A stretch of DNA of 5,938 nucleotides. Origin: Methylococcaceae bacterium. Its GTDB lineage: Bacteria > Pseudomonadota > Gammaproteobacteria > Methylococcales > Methylomonadaceae. Location of the stretch: positions 1 to 5,938 of the forward strand of contig SXIZ01000045.1 of assembly GCA_005779525.1 (NCBI GenBank). Reading direction: 5' to 3'. Below are positions 1 through 5,938 of this stretch, in pieces. A model generated the notes under the pieces. It ran no database searches, was not told the origin of the DNA, and worked only from the letters and a program-made list of their open reading frames with translations. The first letter of the stretch is position 1; the number at the start of each line of letters is the position of its first letter. The position numbers and the translations under genes are program-made.

Positions 1-1078
1 CATGGCATTTGTGCTGCCTATCGGCATCTTTCTGGTGCTTGGTTATGGCATTTCTTTTGATGTCGAAAAAATTCCGTTTGCGATTTTGGATCAGGATAAC
101 AGCACCATGAGTCGGGATTTTCTGCAGCAATTTATGGCGTCCAGATATTTTGCTTACCAAGGCCATGTGCAGCATGTCGCGCAATTTGATGCTTTGCTAG
201 CGCACAGCGATATTCGCTTTGCCATTATTATTCCACCGCGTTTTCAAGAATTACTGCAATCGGGACAAGCCACTCAGGTGCAGAGTTTAATTGATGGCGT
301 GTTTCCGTATCGGGCGGAAGTTGCTAAAGGCTATGTGACCGCGATTATTGCTAATTTTAATGCAGAGTCGCTGGTGAAACATTTAGTCGGTTTGGGAATG
401 AGCGCCGCCGAGGCGAAGGCGCAAGTATCGCCTATCCATCTAGAAGCGCGCTATTTATATAATCAAGCCTTACGTAGCCAATGGTCTATATCGTCTGGCT
501 TAATGATGTTGGTATTAATGGTGACGCCACCCATTTTGACCGCTTTAGGGGTGGTGCGCGAGAAAGAAAATGGTTCTATTTACAATATTTACGCCTCTAC
601 GATTAGTCGTGGCGAATTTATTTTAGGTAAGTTTTTGCCGTATTTACTGATTTCTAGCATTAATATTTTGTTGCTATGGTGGATAGTGATGCAAGTCTAC
701 GGCACACCCTTTAAAGGCCATCCACTGTTTTATTATGCCGCTTCGCTGTTGTATGTGATTTGTACCGCTGGGGTGGGATTACTGGTTTCGTTGTTAGTCA
801 GAACCCAAGTGGCGGCGGTGATGCTGACGATGGTGATTTCCTTTGTGCCCGCAATGTTATATTCCGGCTTGCTGGTGCCGATTGAATCCATGGGCGCGGT
901 CACCAAGCTGGAAGCACATTTGTTTCCGACATTGTATTTTCTGCGCATTACCTGGGGCAGTTTCCTGAAGGGGTTGGGCTGGGCGGAACTGTGGTTGGAT
1001 GTTGTCGCCTTGTTGCTCTACGATGTTATCCTCTGGGTACTCGGTTGGTTGAATTTTAACAAACGACCCGCGCTATGA
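1..1078 (+). CDS. ABC-2 type export permease, 5'-truncated by the window edge; resembles the C-terminal membrane half of RbbA
   Basis: Inner-membrane subunit of an ABC exporter, incomplete at its N terminus. The first ATG in the window (position 2) is probably internal: it falls inside the first membrane helix (FVLPIGIFLVLGYGI), and the usual cytoplasmic lead-in (KEL/KEF..RDP, as in the next gene) is missing. Visible order: end of TM1 (residues 1-17), a large extracytoplasmic domain (about 20-160, with FAILDQDNS near 26-34 and SRYF at 47-50), then five or six hydrophobic segments from about 163 to 350. The ABC-2 coupling-helix motif VREKENGSI is at 185-193, followed by EFILGK at 205-210. From memory of E. 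coli RbbA, the blocks GYGI.DVE, FA.LD.D, a D-G-x-x-P-x-RAE-x-x-x-GYV stretch, VREKE.GSI and EF.LGK match its C-terminal domain. The gene may therefore be a tandem-ATPase/permease fusion whose ATPase part lies to the left, or a stand-alone permease; the window cannot decide. Its stop overlaps the next start (ATGA at 1075-1078). The exported substrate is unknown. Confidence 0.9.
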   Translation, partial: MAFVLPIGIFLVLGYGISFDVEKIPFAILDQDNSTMSRDFLQQFMASRYFAYQGHVQHVAQFDALLAHSDIRFAIIIPPRFQELLQSGQATQVQSLIDGVFPYRAEVAKGYVTAIIANFNAESLVKHLVGLGMSAAEAKAQVSPIHLEARYLYNQALRSQWSISSGLMMLVLMVTPPILTALGVVREKENGSIYNIYASTISRGEFILGKFLPYLLISSINILLLWWIVMQVYGTPFKGHPLFYYAASLLYVICTAGVGLLVSLLVRTQVAAVMLTMVISFVPAMLYSGLLVPIESMGAVTKLEAHLFPTLYFLRITWGSFLKGLGWAELWLDVVALLLYDVILWVLGWLNFNKRPAL

Positions 1079-2211
1079 ATCGCCTATGGTGGTCGCGCAT
1101 TTTAGCCATGACTGTCAAAGAACTGAAACAATTACTGCGCGACCCGGTGCTGTTGTTAATTATTGCGTATTTTTTTAGTGCCGATGTGTATCTAGCAGGG
1201 TCGGGCATTAATCTCAGTTTGCATAATGCTTCTATAAGCGTGATCGACCACGATCATAGCGCCGCTTCGCGGGAATTGCTGTACCGATTTCGTGCACCTT
1301 ATTTTGCGTTACAAGGCGAACTATTAGATAGCCATGCGGCCGAAGTCCAGCTGGATAAAGGCCAAATCTTAGCGGTGCTGGATATTCCCGAAAACTTTCA
1401 ACGTCATTTGCAGCAAGGGCAAGCTGTGGCAGTGCAATTACAAGTAGATACCAGTAATACCGTGCTAGGCACGTTGGCGAGTGCTTATGCCACACAAATC
1501 ACTGCTGATTTTGGCCGGAGTTTTGTCAACCGTGCTGGCGCTGGCGCGCAGTCAGATCAGCTCCCCATCATCCAAAATCGTTATCGGGTGCTTTATAACC
1601 CCAATCGCATCGATGGGTGGTTTATGTCGATCTCGGAACTGTTAACGGTAATCACCATGTTATCGATGATGTTACCCGCAGCGGCGGCGGTGCGTGAAAA
1701 AGAACGTGGCACGATTGAACAATTAGCGGTCTCGCCGTTAAGCTCGTTACAAATATTATTGCCAAAGGTCATCTCGATGGGGCTGGTGATTTTGCTGGGT
1801 GTGGTGGTAAGTTTGGTGTTGATTATTATGCCGCTGTTTCATTTGCGGGTGCAGGGCAGTCTGCTGCTGTTTTTTGTGGTCACGGCGTTATATGTGTTTA
1901 CTGCCTCTGGCATTGGCTTATTTGTCGCGACTATCAGCAAGAGTTTAGGACAGGTGACCTTGTTAGTGATTTTGCTGATGATGCCGATTTTATTATTATC
2001 GGGTGCCTGGACGCCACCAGAAGCCATGCCAGCCGCCATGCAATGGGCGATGTTGTTTTCACCGCTGTATTATTATAACGAAATGAGTTATGCCATTTTG
2101 CTCAAAGGCGCAGGTCTAGAAATTATCTGGGATTCCTTGTTAGGACTTAGTGTGTTGGGGGTGGTATTTTTTAATTTTGGTGTGTGGCGCTTTCGTAGGC
2201 AATTTGGGTGA
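1075..2211 (+). CDS. yhhJ: ABC-2 type export permease, YhhJ family
   Basis: Complete 378-residue inner-membrane permease, close to the roughly 375 residues of E. coli YhhJ. A short cytoplasmic N terminus holds the typical VKELKQLLRDP segment (14-24). It is followed by TM1 (about 25-42), an extracytoplasmic domain (about 45-180, with ISVIDHDHS at 53-61), and hydrophobic segments at about 186-205, 231-253, 261-285, 291-319 and 350-371. The ABC-2 motif VREKERGTIEQL is at 206-217, and SGAWTPPEAMP at 319-329 is the usual loop before the last helices. ATG at 1075 is chosen because it restores the family N terminus and overlaps the preceding stop by 4 bases. There is no clear Shine-Dalgarno sequence before it, so translation probably depends on coupling. 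It likely pairs with the upstream permease as a heterodimer, as rbbA and yhhJ neighbour each other in E. coli. It is the last gene of its operon. Family assignment is firm; substrate is unknown. Confidence 0.93.
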   Translation: MNRLWWSRILAMTVKELKQLLRDPVLLLIIAYFFSADVYLAGSGINLSLHNASISVIDHDHSAASRELLYRFRAPYFALQGELLDSHAAEVQLDKGQILAVLDIPENFQRHLQQGQAVAVQLQVDTSNTVLGTLASAYATQITADFGRSFVNRAGAGAQSDQLPIIQNRYRVLYNPNRIDGWFMSISELLTVITMLSMMLPAAAAVREKERGTIEQLAVSPLSSLQILLPKVISMGLVILLGVVVSLVLIIMPLFHLRVQGSLLLFFVVTALYVFTASGIGLFVATISKSLGQVTLLVILLMMPILLLSGAWTPPEAMPAAMQWAMLFSPLYYYNEMSYAILLKGAGLEIIWDSLLGLSVLGVVFFNFGVWRFRRQFG

Positions 2212-2239
2212 ACACATCGAATAATCAGTAGGTCATAAA
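2212..2239. other. 28-bp convergent intergenic gap between the two operons
   Basis: This is the whole space between the stop of the YhhJ-like permease (plus strand) and the stop of the lipoprotein gene (minus strand). It contains no GC-rich stem followed by a T-run on either strand. A 5-base inverted repeat, GTCAT/ATGAC at 2232-2247, straddles the lipoprotein stop codon but is too weak to call a terminator. Transcripts from the two operons may therefore overlap at their 3' ends, or end by Rho or inside the opposing gene. Confidence 0.6.
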
Positions 2240-2791
2240 CTAATGACGAATTTGCGCTAGCCAAGCAGTAATTTGCGCGACTGCCAGCTGATTGACTTGC
2301 AGCATAGCGTTAATGGCCCCGGCGGCATCCGGCGTTGGTGATGGTTGGCGTAAGCTAAAAATTTTACTCAGTGTAGCTTGTGATGTTGAAGTTTTGAGTT
2401 CAAGTTCAAATCGCAGCACGATATTGGCTTGCTGTATTGAGGTAAATTCTTGTTCCAAACTCATCAAATGCAAGCTTAAGGGTGGAGAGTTCGGGGGTAA
2501 ATTTTCGAGTAAAAATTGTTCGAACAATTCTGGTGGCGGCGCTACCCAGACATCTAAACCATAAAAGCGCACAGTGGTCGGCGCTGAATATAACAATCGA
2601 TAGCGTATCCGATTATCCCATAACCAAGTAGGGGCGCTCACACTGATATGTGGCTTTGCGCTGCTATTGGGGGCTGCGGCGAGATTAACGCCTGCGCCAA
2701 AATCATGCACCGTCGGCGAGTGCGCAGGATTCGCGCAGGCTGTTAATGCCATTAACATTACTAAACCCAGTGGCTTAAATAAGTGACTCAT
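2240..2791 (-). CDS. ABC-type transport auxiliary lipoprotein (PqiC/YmbA-like) of the MCE system
   Basis: A 183-residue lipoprotein, similar in length to E. coli PqiC. It has a short positively charged N terminus (K6), a hydrophobic stretch (8-17) and a lipobox L16-T17-A18 followed by lipidated C19. The residue after Cys is Ala, not Asp, so Lol sorting to the outer membrane is expected. The mature part fits the ABC_trans_aux fold: DFG at 30-32, I-S-V-S-A-P-x-W-L around 49-57, RIRYRLLYS at 61-69, then RFYGLDVWVAPPPELF (75-90), which is a hallmark of the family. In PqiABC, and by analogy in MCE operons with such a gene, this lipoprotein sits at the outer-membrane end of the MCE tunnel and helps pass lipids. 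It is the last gene of the operon. Its ATG overlaps the MCE gene's stop by 4 bases (ATGA) and has its own good ribosome binding site. The stop is TAG. The family call is firm; the detailed role is inferred. Confidence 0.9.
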   Translation of the reverse strand: MSHLFKPLGLVMLMALTACANPAHSPTVHDFGAGVNLAAAPNSSAKPHISVSAPTWLWDNRIRYRLLYSAPTTVRFYGLDVWVAPPPELFEQFLLENLPPNSPPLSLHLMSLEQEFTSIQQANIVLRFELELKTSTSQATLSKIFSLRQPSPTPDAAGAINAMLQVNQLAVAQITAWLAQIRH

Positions 2792-3744
2792 GGCTGCTCC
2801 TGAAAACCCAATTCTCCTGGCCCGACATCGCGTCGCGACGGTCCAAGCAATAATGCTTGCGGGTTAGACTCTAATGAACTGGCGGCGCGGGAAATTTGCT
2901 GCGTAGCGGCTTGTAACTCAATGAGTAATTTATTCACGTGCGGCAGCGTCGTTTGTGTAAACAAAAGACTGGCCTCAGCACCCTGCTTGGCAACCAAAAT
3001 AGTGGGTACACTGATTTGCTGTAATTGTTGGGTAAGTTGTTGTAAGTCTGAGGTTAAATGATCAATCTGGCCTAAACTGTGGCGAGATTGGCTGCTTAAC
3101 TGATTGATATGCATTAAGGTGGTATGTACATCGTTATTGAGTGAGGGTACACCTGCCAAAGCCTCTTCTAAGCGCGTATCCAAACGCTGCAATTGCACGC
3201 TTAAGATCTTGCTATTACTTAAAATATCGTTGATATTGCGTTCGTTGGCATCGGTTAACACCGCACTTAAGCGCTGCATAATATGATCGGCTTTTTTTAA
3301 GATTTCTTCCCCGGAATTTAATAAGCGATCCGTCACCGAGGGTACTAATGGAATACGCGATTCAAAACTGCCACCGGGCGGTAAAATTTCGGCTAGGTTA
3401 TTGTTATCTTCTAATTGAATTTGAGTTAAACCCGTGACCCCTTTCATGCGCAAAGTGGCATACACACCTTTGGTTAAGACGATCTTGGCGTCCACCGCTA
3501 CTGGAATCACAATAATATCGGTATCGCGGGCATCAAACTCTATCTTCAGGACCTTACCTACCGCAATACCCCGATAATACACGGTAGATTCAGGTGTCAG
3601 ACCCGACACCGAGGCGTGCGTGGCAATCACATAGACATTGTGCTTTTGTTCAAAATGTCCGATCCAGAAAATGACGATGATAGTCATCGCGATTAACGCG
3701 ATCAGGAATAAGCCCGTCGCTAATGCATGCTTATTTCTACCCAT
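2788..3744 (-). CDS. MCE (MlaD-family) domain protein, membrane-anchored lipid-transport subunit
   Basis: A 318-residue periplasmic protein with one N-terminal membrane anchor (about 8-29, after MGRNKHALA) and a single MCE/MlaD domain at about 36-115. Motifs visible there include VSGL (46-49), YYRGIAVGKV (56-65) and KGVTGLTQIQLE (101-112). An IPLVPS segment (131-136) leads into a long, mostly helical, Gln/Leu-rich region (about 137-292) that could form a hexameric stem or needle. It ends in NPQALLLGP (294-302) and a Pro/Gly-rich tail with GPGELGF (308-314), a tail I recall from related single-MCE proteins. E. coli MlaD is only about 180 residues, so this is a longer, stem-bearing type. MCE proteins form hexameric rings with a hydrophobic channel for phospholipids. 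The gene starts 9 bases after the ATPase stop. ATG 3744 is chosen because it gives a short basic N terminus before the anchor; the AGG ahead of it is weak. Family is firm; architecture is inferred. Confidence 0.93.
   Translation of the reverse strand: MGRNKHALATGLFLIALIAMTIIVIFWIGHFEQKHNVYVIATHASVSGLTPESTVYYRGIAVGKVLKIEFDARDTDIIVIPVAVDAKIVLTKGVYATLRMKGVTGLTQIQLEDNNNLAEILPPGGSFESRIPLVPSVTDRLLNSGEEILKKADHIMQRLSAVLTDANERNINDILSNSKILSVQLQRLDTRLEEALAGVPSLNNDVHTTLMHINQLSSQSRHSLGQIDHLTSDLQQLTQQLQQISVPTILVAKQGAEASLLFTQTTLPHVNKLLIELQAATQQISRAASSLESNPQALLLGPSRRDVGPGELGFQEQP
2797..2801 (-). promoter_or_regulatory. Ribosome binding site of the lipoprotein gene
   Basis: AGGAG on the minus strand, 5 bases before the ATG at 2791. 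It lies inside the last codons of the upstream MCE gene. It is the best Shine-Dalgarno sequence in the operon and supports this start despite the 4-base overlap. Confidence 0.7.
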
Positions 3745-3753
3745 GGGCCTGAC

Positions 3754-4515
3754 TCATTTAAACACTCGATCCGCTCGGCGATTATGAAAAAATTGTTTAA
3801 TAAACGCGTGCTCATAATTCAGCACCGTCGCTAAATCCCCCATCACGATTAATTGTTGCTCGGCAAGCACCGCCACTTGGGTACACACATCGCGCAAAAT
3901 ATCCAAATCATGGGTCACCATAATCACGCTGAATTTTAACTCTCGATGTAGTTCTGCTAATAACGTCACAAAAGCTTCACTGGCGATGGGATCTAAGCCA
4001 GCCGTGGGTTCATCGAGTAATAACAGCGTCGGCTCTAAAATTAAACTCCGCGCTAAACCCACGCGTTTGAGCATACCCCCGGACAATGCCGCAGGCGTTA
4101 ACCAAGCATCTTCCGGCAATAAACCCACCCGACTCAGTGTCATACTCACTAATGCCTGAACCAGATTTTCATCTTGCATACCGAGTTCTCGCAAGGGAAA
4201 AGCGATATTCTCATACACTGTTAAGCCGCTGAATAACGCGCCTTTTTGAAATAATACCCCGCAATTGAGGGCTAGGTGTTTGATATAGTTAGCCGCATCA
4301 TGTTGCAAGGAATTGCCTAGCACCCAAATCTCGCCTTCAGTCGGGGCTTGCAAGCCGATAATTTCACGCAACAAAGTAGTTTTGCCACAGCCTGAAGCGC
4401 CGACAATCCCTAAAATTTCTGCTTGCTTTAAGCAAAAGCTAATGTCGTGGTGTATGACTTTGGCGCCAAAGCGCGTCCCTAGGTGTTCAATTTTTACCGC
4501 ATCGCTGGCACTCAT
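3754..4515 (-). CDS. MlaF-type ABC transporter ATP-binding protein
   Basis: A cytoplasmic ATPase of 253 residues, within the usual 250-270 of MlaF. All nucleotide-binding elements are intact: Walker A GASGCGKT (39-46), Q-loop Gln90 (GVLFQ), signature LSGGM (144-148), Walker B LLLLDE (164-169), D-loop AGLD (172-175) and H-loop His202. The stretch LFQKGALFSGLTVYENIAFPLRE (split as 88-95 and 96-110) and the LSGGM rather than LSGGQ signature are typical of the MlaF/Ttg2A branch that energises MCE systems. It should dimerise and drive the MlaE-like permease encoded immediately upstream. The ATG overlaps the permease stop by 4 bases (ATGA at 4512-4515). An AGGG at 4521-4524 (minus strand) lies 5 bases before it and is a moderate ribosome binding site. 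The next gene, the MCE protein, begins 9 bases after the stop. No defect is seen. Confidence 0.95.
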   Translation of the reverse strand: MSASDAVKIEHLGTRFGAKVIHHDISFCLKQAEILGIVGASGCGKTTLLREIIGLQAPTEGEIWVLGNSLQHDAANYIKHLALNCGVLFQKGALFSGLTVYENIAFPLRELGMQDENLVQALVSMTLSRVGLLPEDAWLTPAALSGGMLKRVGLARSLILEPTLLLLDEPTAGLDPIASEAFVTLLAELHRELKFSVIMVTHDLDILRDVCTQVAVLAEQQLIVMGDLATVLNYEHAFIKQFFHNRRADRVFK

Positions 4516-5642
4516 GGCATCCCTATACCCATAAACACAATCGCAAATAAGGCATCGATCATAATTACCGCAGTAATCGCCACGACCACGGAATTGGTGG
4601 TTTCATTGCCTAGGCTTTCAGTATTAGGTTGGATTTTAAAGCCAAAGTAACAGGCAATCAGGGCGATGCCTAAGCCAAAAACTGCGCTTTTAACTAAGCC
4701 AATAAACAAATTGGTCAACGGTACGACTTCTGGGATTTTTAAAAAAAATTGCTGATAGCTAATATCCAACATCGTCTGTGCCGCATACATCCCACCCAAC
4801 AGTGCTAACGCGCTGGTCCAAACACTTAACAGCGGTAACACTAAACTTAAAGCCAACACTCGTGGCAAAACCAAACGTAAGGAATGACTAATTCCCATGG
4901 CAGAAAGTGCGTCGAGTTCTTCGGTAACGCGCATAATTCCAATTTGTGCGGTCATCGCCGAGCCCGAACGTCCGGCAACTAGAATGGCGGCCAATAATGG
5001 GCCTAATTCCCGAATAATGCTCAGCCCTAAAATATCGATAATATAAATTTCAGCGCCTAGCATTTTCAGTTGCAAAGCCGATAAATAACTTAAAACTATG
5101 CCAATCAAAAACCCCACCAAGGCGGTGATGCCTAAAGCCCGCACCCCGGTTTGATGAATACTGATAGATATTTCTGCCCAAGGAATATCTTCTGGCTTCT
5201 GACACAGATGCTTAACATCCAGCAATAATTGTCCTAACAAAGCGATAAACGCCTGCAATTGCAAAGCAATATCTAATCCCATTTTCTGTAGTGCGGCATA
5301 AATGCGTTGCGACTTGGGTAAGATCACTGGTTTGGGTGCGATGACTTGCTGCTGCCAATGTTCGAGTAACTGCTGCTCGGTTGGATTGACTGAAAGCTTG
5401 CTAGGAAATTTCCGTCCCCACGCCTGCCATAACATCAAGGCCCCGGTATTATCCAAGCGTTGCAGGGCACGTAAATCCCAGGCTATCTGATTATCATCTG
5501 CTAGTTTAGTTAATTGTGCAGTCAGCTCAGGTAAGGTCAACAAATAGCGTAAACTCCAGTTGCCCAACAGTTTTACCTGTCGTTGAGCTTGGGCGTCGGT
5601 CGTGATTTCCACGACTGGTAATTGCTCGGGAAGATTAGGCAC
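4512..5642 (-). CDS. MlaE-family lipid ABC permease with an N-terminal STAS-like domain
   Basis: A 376-residue inner-membrane permease, about 115 residues longer than E. coli MlaE. The extra N-terminal part (about 11-100) resembles a STAS domain, with IAWDLRALQRLDNTGALML at 53-71 matching the strand-DxxG-helix core. Free-standing MlaB supplies such a domain in the E. coli Mla complex, where it binds the ATPase. The permease part covers about 130-376. Membrane segments are near 168-190, 205-224, 262-290, 312-334 and 350-373, and the MlaE signature runs from RELGPLLAAI (211-220) through AGRSGSAMTAQIG (223-235) to EELDALSAMG (241-250). It is the first gene of the four-gene operon. The start is a GTG at 5642: an in-frame TAG lies 9 bases further out, so no longer version is possible, and no strong Shine-Dalgarno sequence precedes it. 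A second GTG at codon 11 would give a product 10 residues shorter, still with the STAS-like core. Confidence 0.94.
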   Translation of the reverse strand: MPNLPEQLPVVEITTDAQAQRQVKLLGNWSLRYLLTLPELTAQLTKLADDNQIAWDLRALQRLDNTGALMLWQAWGRKFPSKLSVNPTEQQLLEHWQQQVIAPKPVILPKSQRIYAALQKMGLDIALQLQAFIALLGQLLLDVKHLCQKPEDIPWAEISISIHQTGVRALGITALVGFLIGIVLSYLSALQLKMLGAEIYIIDILGLSIIRELGPLLAAILVAGRSGSAMTAQIGIMRVTEELDALSAMGISHSLRLVLPRVLALSLVLPLLSVWTSALALLGGMYAAQTMLDISYQQFFLKIPEVVPLTNLFIGLVKSAVFGLGIALIACYFGFKIQPNTESLGNETTNSVVVAITAVIMIDALFAIVFMGIGMP

Positions 5643-5799
5643 TGAGGTTAACTAGCCTGTAACCGCTGCGACTCTGGATAGGCGATTGGCTTGGTTTTGA
5701 AATGGCGCTGAGTGCGTAATGCAAAGTGATTGGCCTGGGTTGTAGTTGCAGATAGTCGAGCTTTAAAACTGTTTGTATTCAGAAAAGATTAATTTAGGT
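5643..5799. other. Non-coding leader upstream of the MCE operon
   Basis: No gene is supported in this stretch. It must hold the 5' leader and possibly the promoter of the MCE operon, read on the minus strand. The best sigma-70-like pair I find is TTGCAT (5719-5724) and TTCAAA (5696-5701), 17 bases apart, but each box matches consensus at only three of six positions, so I do not call it. An A/T-rich run at 5761-5797 could also contain promoter elements. A small inverted repeat, GGTTA/TAACC (5645-5663), lies directly before the GTG start and may be chance. Confidence 0.4.
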
Positions 5800-5938
5800 G
5801 TCGCTATCGCGACGCTGTTTAATCGGGTTCTCGCACCCGAGGGCGAAATACTTTCTTTTGCTCCGCCAAAAGAAAGTATTCAAAGACAAATCTGTCAGGA
5901 ACAGATTTGGATGCGTTAGCACACGAAGTGCGAATGCC
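5800..5938. repeat. Cluster of five consecutive inverted repeats; probable interspersed palindromic element, cut by the window edge
   Basis: Five stem-loops follow one another with spacers of 3 to 9 bases. They are: GTCGC/GCGAC at 5800-5813; TCGGGT/ACCCGA at 5823-5840; a perfect 14-base pair of arms at 5847-5880; CAAATCTGT/ACAGATTTG at 5887-5909; and GCGTTAGCAC/GTGCGAATGC at 5913-5937, with one G-T pair and one mismatch. Loops are 4 to 6 bases. Such density is far above what the rest of the window shows. It resembles the REP/BIME-like or MITE-like palindromic elements scattered between genes in many gammaproteobacteria, and the central A/T-rich stem reminds me of repeats in such genomes, though I cannot verify copies elsewhere. 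It may continue to the right. Alternative readings are a complex termination region for a gene beyond the edge, or a structured RNA. Confidence 0.6.
5847..5880. repeat. Strong perfect palindrome, 14-base arms with a 6-base loop
   Basis: AATACTTTCTTTTG and CAAAAGAAAGTATT are exact reverse complements separated by CTCCGC. This is the core of the hairpin cluster. The stem is A/T-rich and not followed by a T-run on either strand, so it is not a classical Rho-independent terminator, although it would form a stable hairpin in RNA or in single-stranded DNA. Confidence 0.8.

Noticed and set aside
2232..2247. Inverted repeat GTCAT/ATGAC with a 6-base loop at the convergent junction.
   Set aside because: A 5-base A/T-containing stem without a T-run is too weak to be a terminator and occurs by chance often.
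2292..2564. 90-codon open frame on the plus strand opposite the lipoprotein gene.
   Set aside because: It is antisense to a well-supported gene, is Ser/Cys-rich with low-complexity Gly runs, and matches no known family. The same applies to the other open frames antisense to the six genes.
5645..5663. GGTTA/TAACC inverted repeat just before the permease start, considered as an operator or RNA switch.
   Set aside because: Five-base arms with a 9-base loop and no supporting second site; chance is the simpler explanation.
5696..5724. Possible sigma-70 promoter for the MCE operon (TTGCAT, 17-base spacer, TTCAAA on the minus strand).
   Set aside because: Only three of six bases match in each box, which is no better than background in this composition.
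5819..5938. A 39-codon open frame on the minus strand, entering from the right edge and ending in TAA at 5819-5821.
   Set aside because: It runs through all but the first of the hairpins, has no start in view, and a 39-codon open stretch is expected by chance. Its product resembles no family I know. It would need reconsidering if the frame stays open far to the right.
1..5938. CRISPR array, tRNA or rRNA genes, transposase or integrase genes, toxin-antitoxin pairs.
   Set aside because: No direct repeats with regular spacing, no cloverleaf-type sequence and no such proteins in any frame were seen; 1-5642 is almost fully occupied by the six transport genes.

Overview
The window looks like chromosomal DNA of a non-enteric gammaproteobacterium of middling G+C. 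This rests on gene families and arrangement only: a RbbA/YhhJ-type export permease pair, and an MCE lipid-transport operon that ends in an outer-membrane lipoprotein, both Gram-negative envelope systems. I cannot name a genus from the sequence.

Left part (1-2211, plus strand): the end of an ABC-2 exporter operon. The first gene is cut by the window's left edge. What remains closely resembles the C-terminal membrane half of E. coli RbbA. It overlaps by 4 bases with a complete YhhJ-like permease. In E. coli the corresponding set is yhiI (HlyD-like periplasmic adaptor), rbbA and yhhJ, so the missing ATPase domains and an adaptor are expected just to the left.

Right part (5642-2240, minus strand): a compact four-gene MCE (Mla-like) phospholipid transport operon. 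In transcription order it encodes an inner-membrane MlaE permease with a fused N-terminal STAS-like domain, an MlaF-type ATPase, a membrane-anchored single-MCE-domain protein with a long helical stem, and a PqiC-like auxiliary lipoprotein. Junctions are a 4-base overlap, a 9-base gap and a 4-base overlap, so the genes are probably co-transcribed and translationally coupled. ATPase and permease should form the inner-membrane engine. The MCE protein should span the periplasm, and the lipoprotein should receive or support it at the outer membrane. No MlaC-type soluble carrier and no separate MlaB gene are present.

The two operons converge with only 28 bases between their stop codons and no visible terminator. 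Upstream of the MCE operon (5643-5938) there is no supported gene. The outer half of that stretch (about 5800-5937) is a tight series of five inverted repeats, the strongest with perfect 14-base arms. It looks like an interspersed palindromic repeat element and runs to the window edge. It is the least explained item here. Otherwise the window consists of recognisable envelope-transport genes, and I see no clearly new system.
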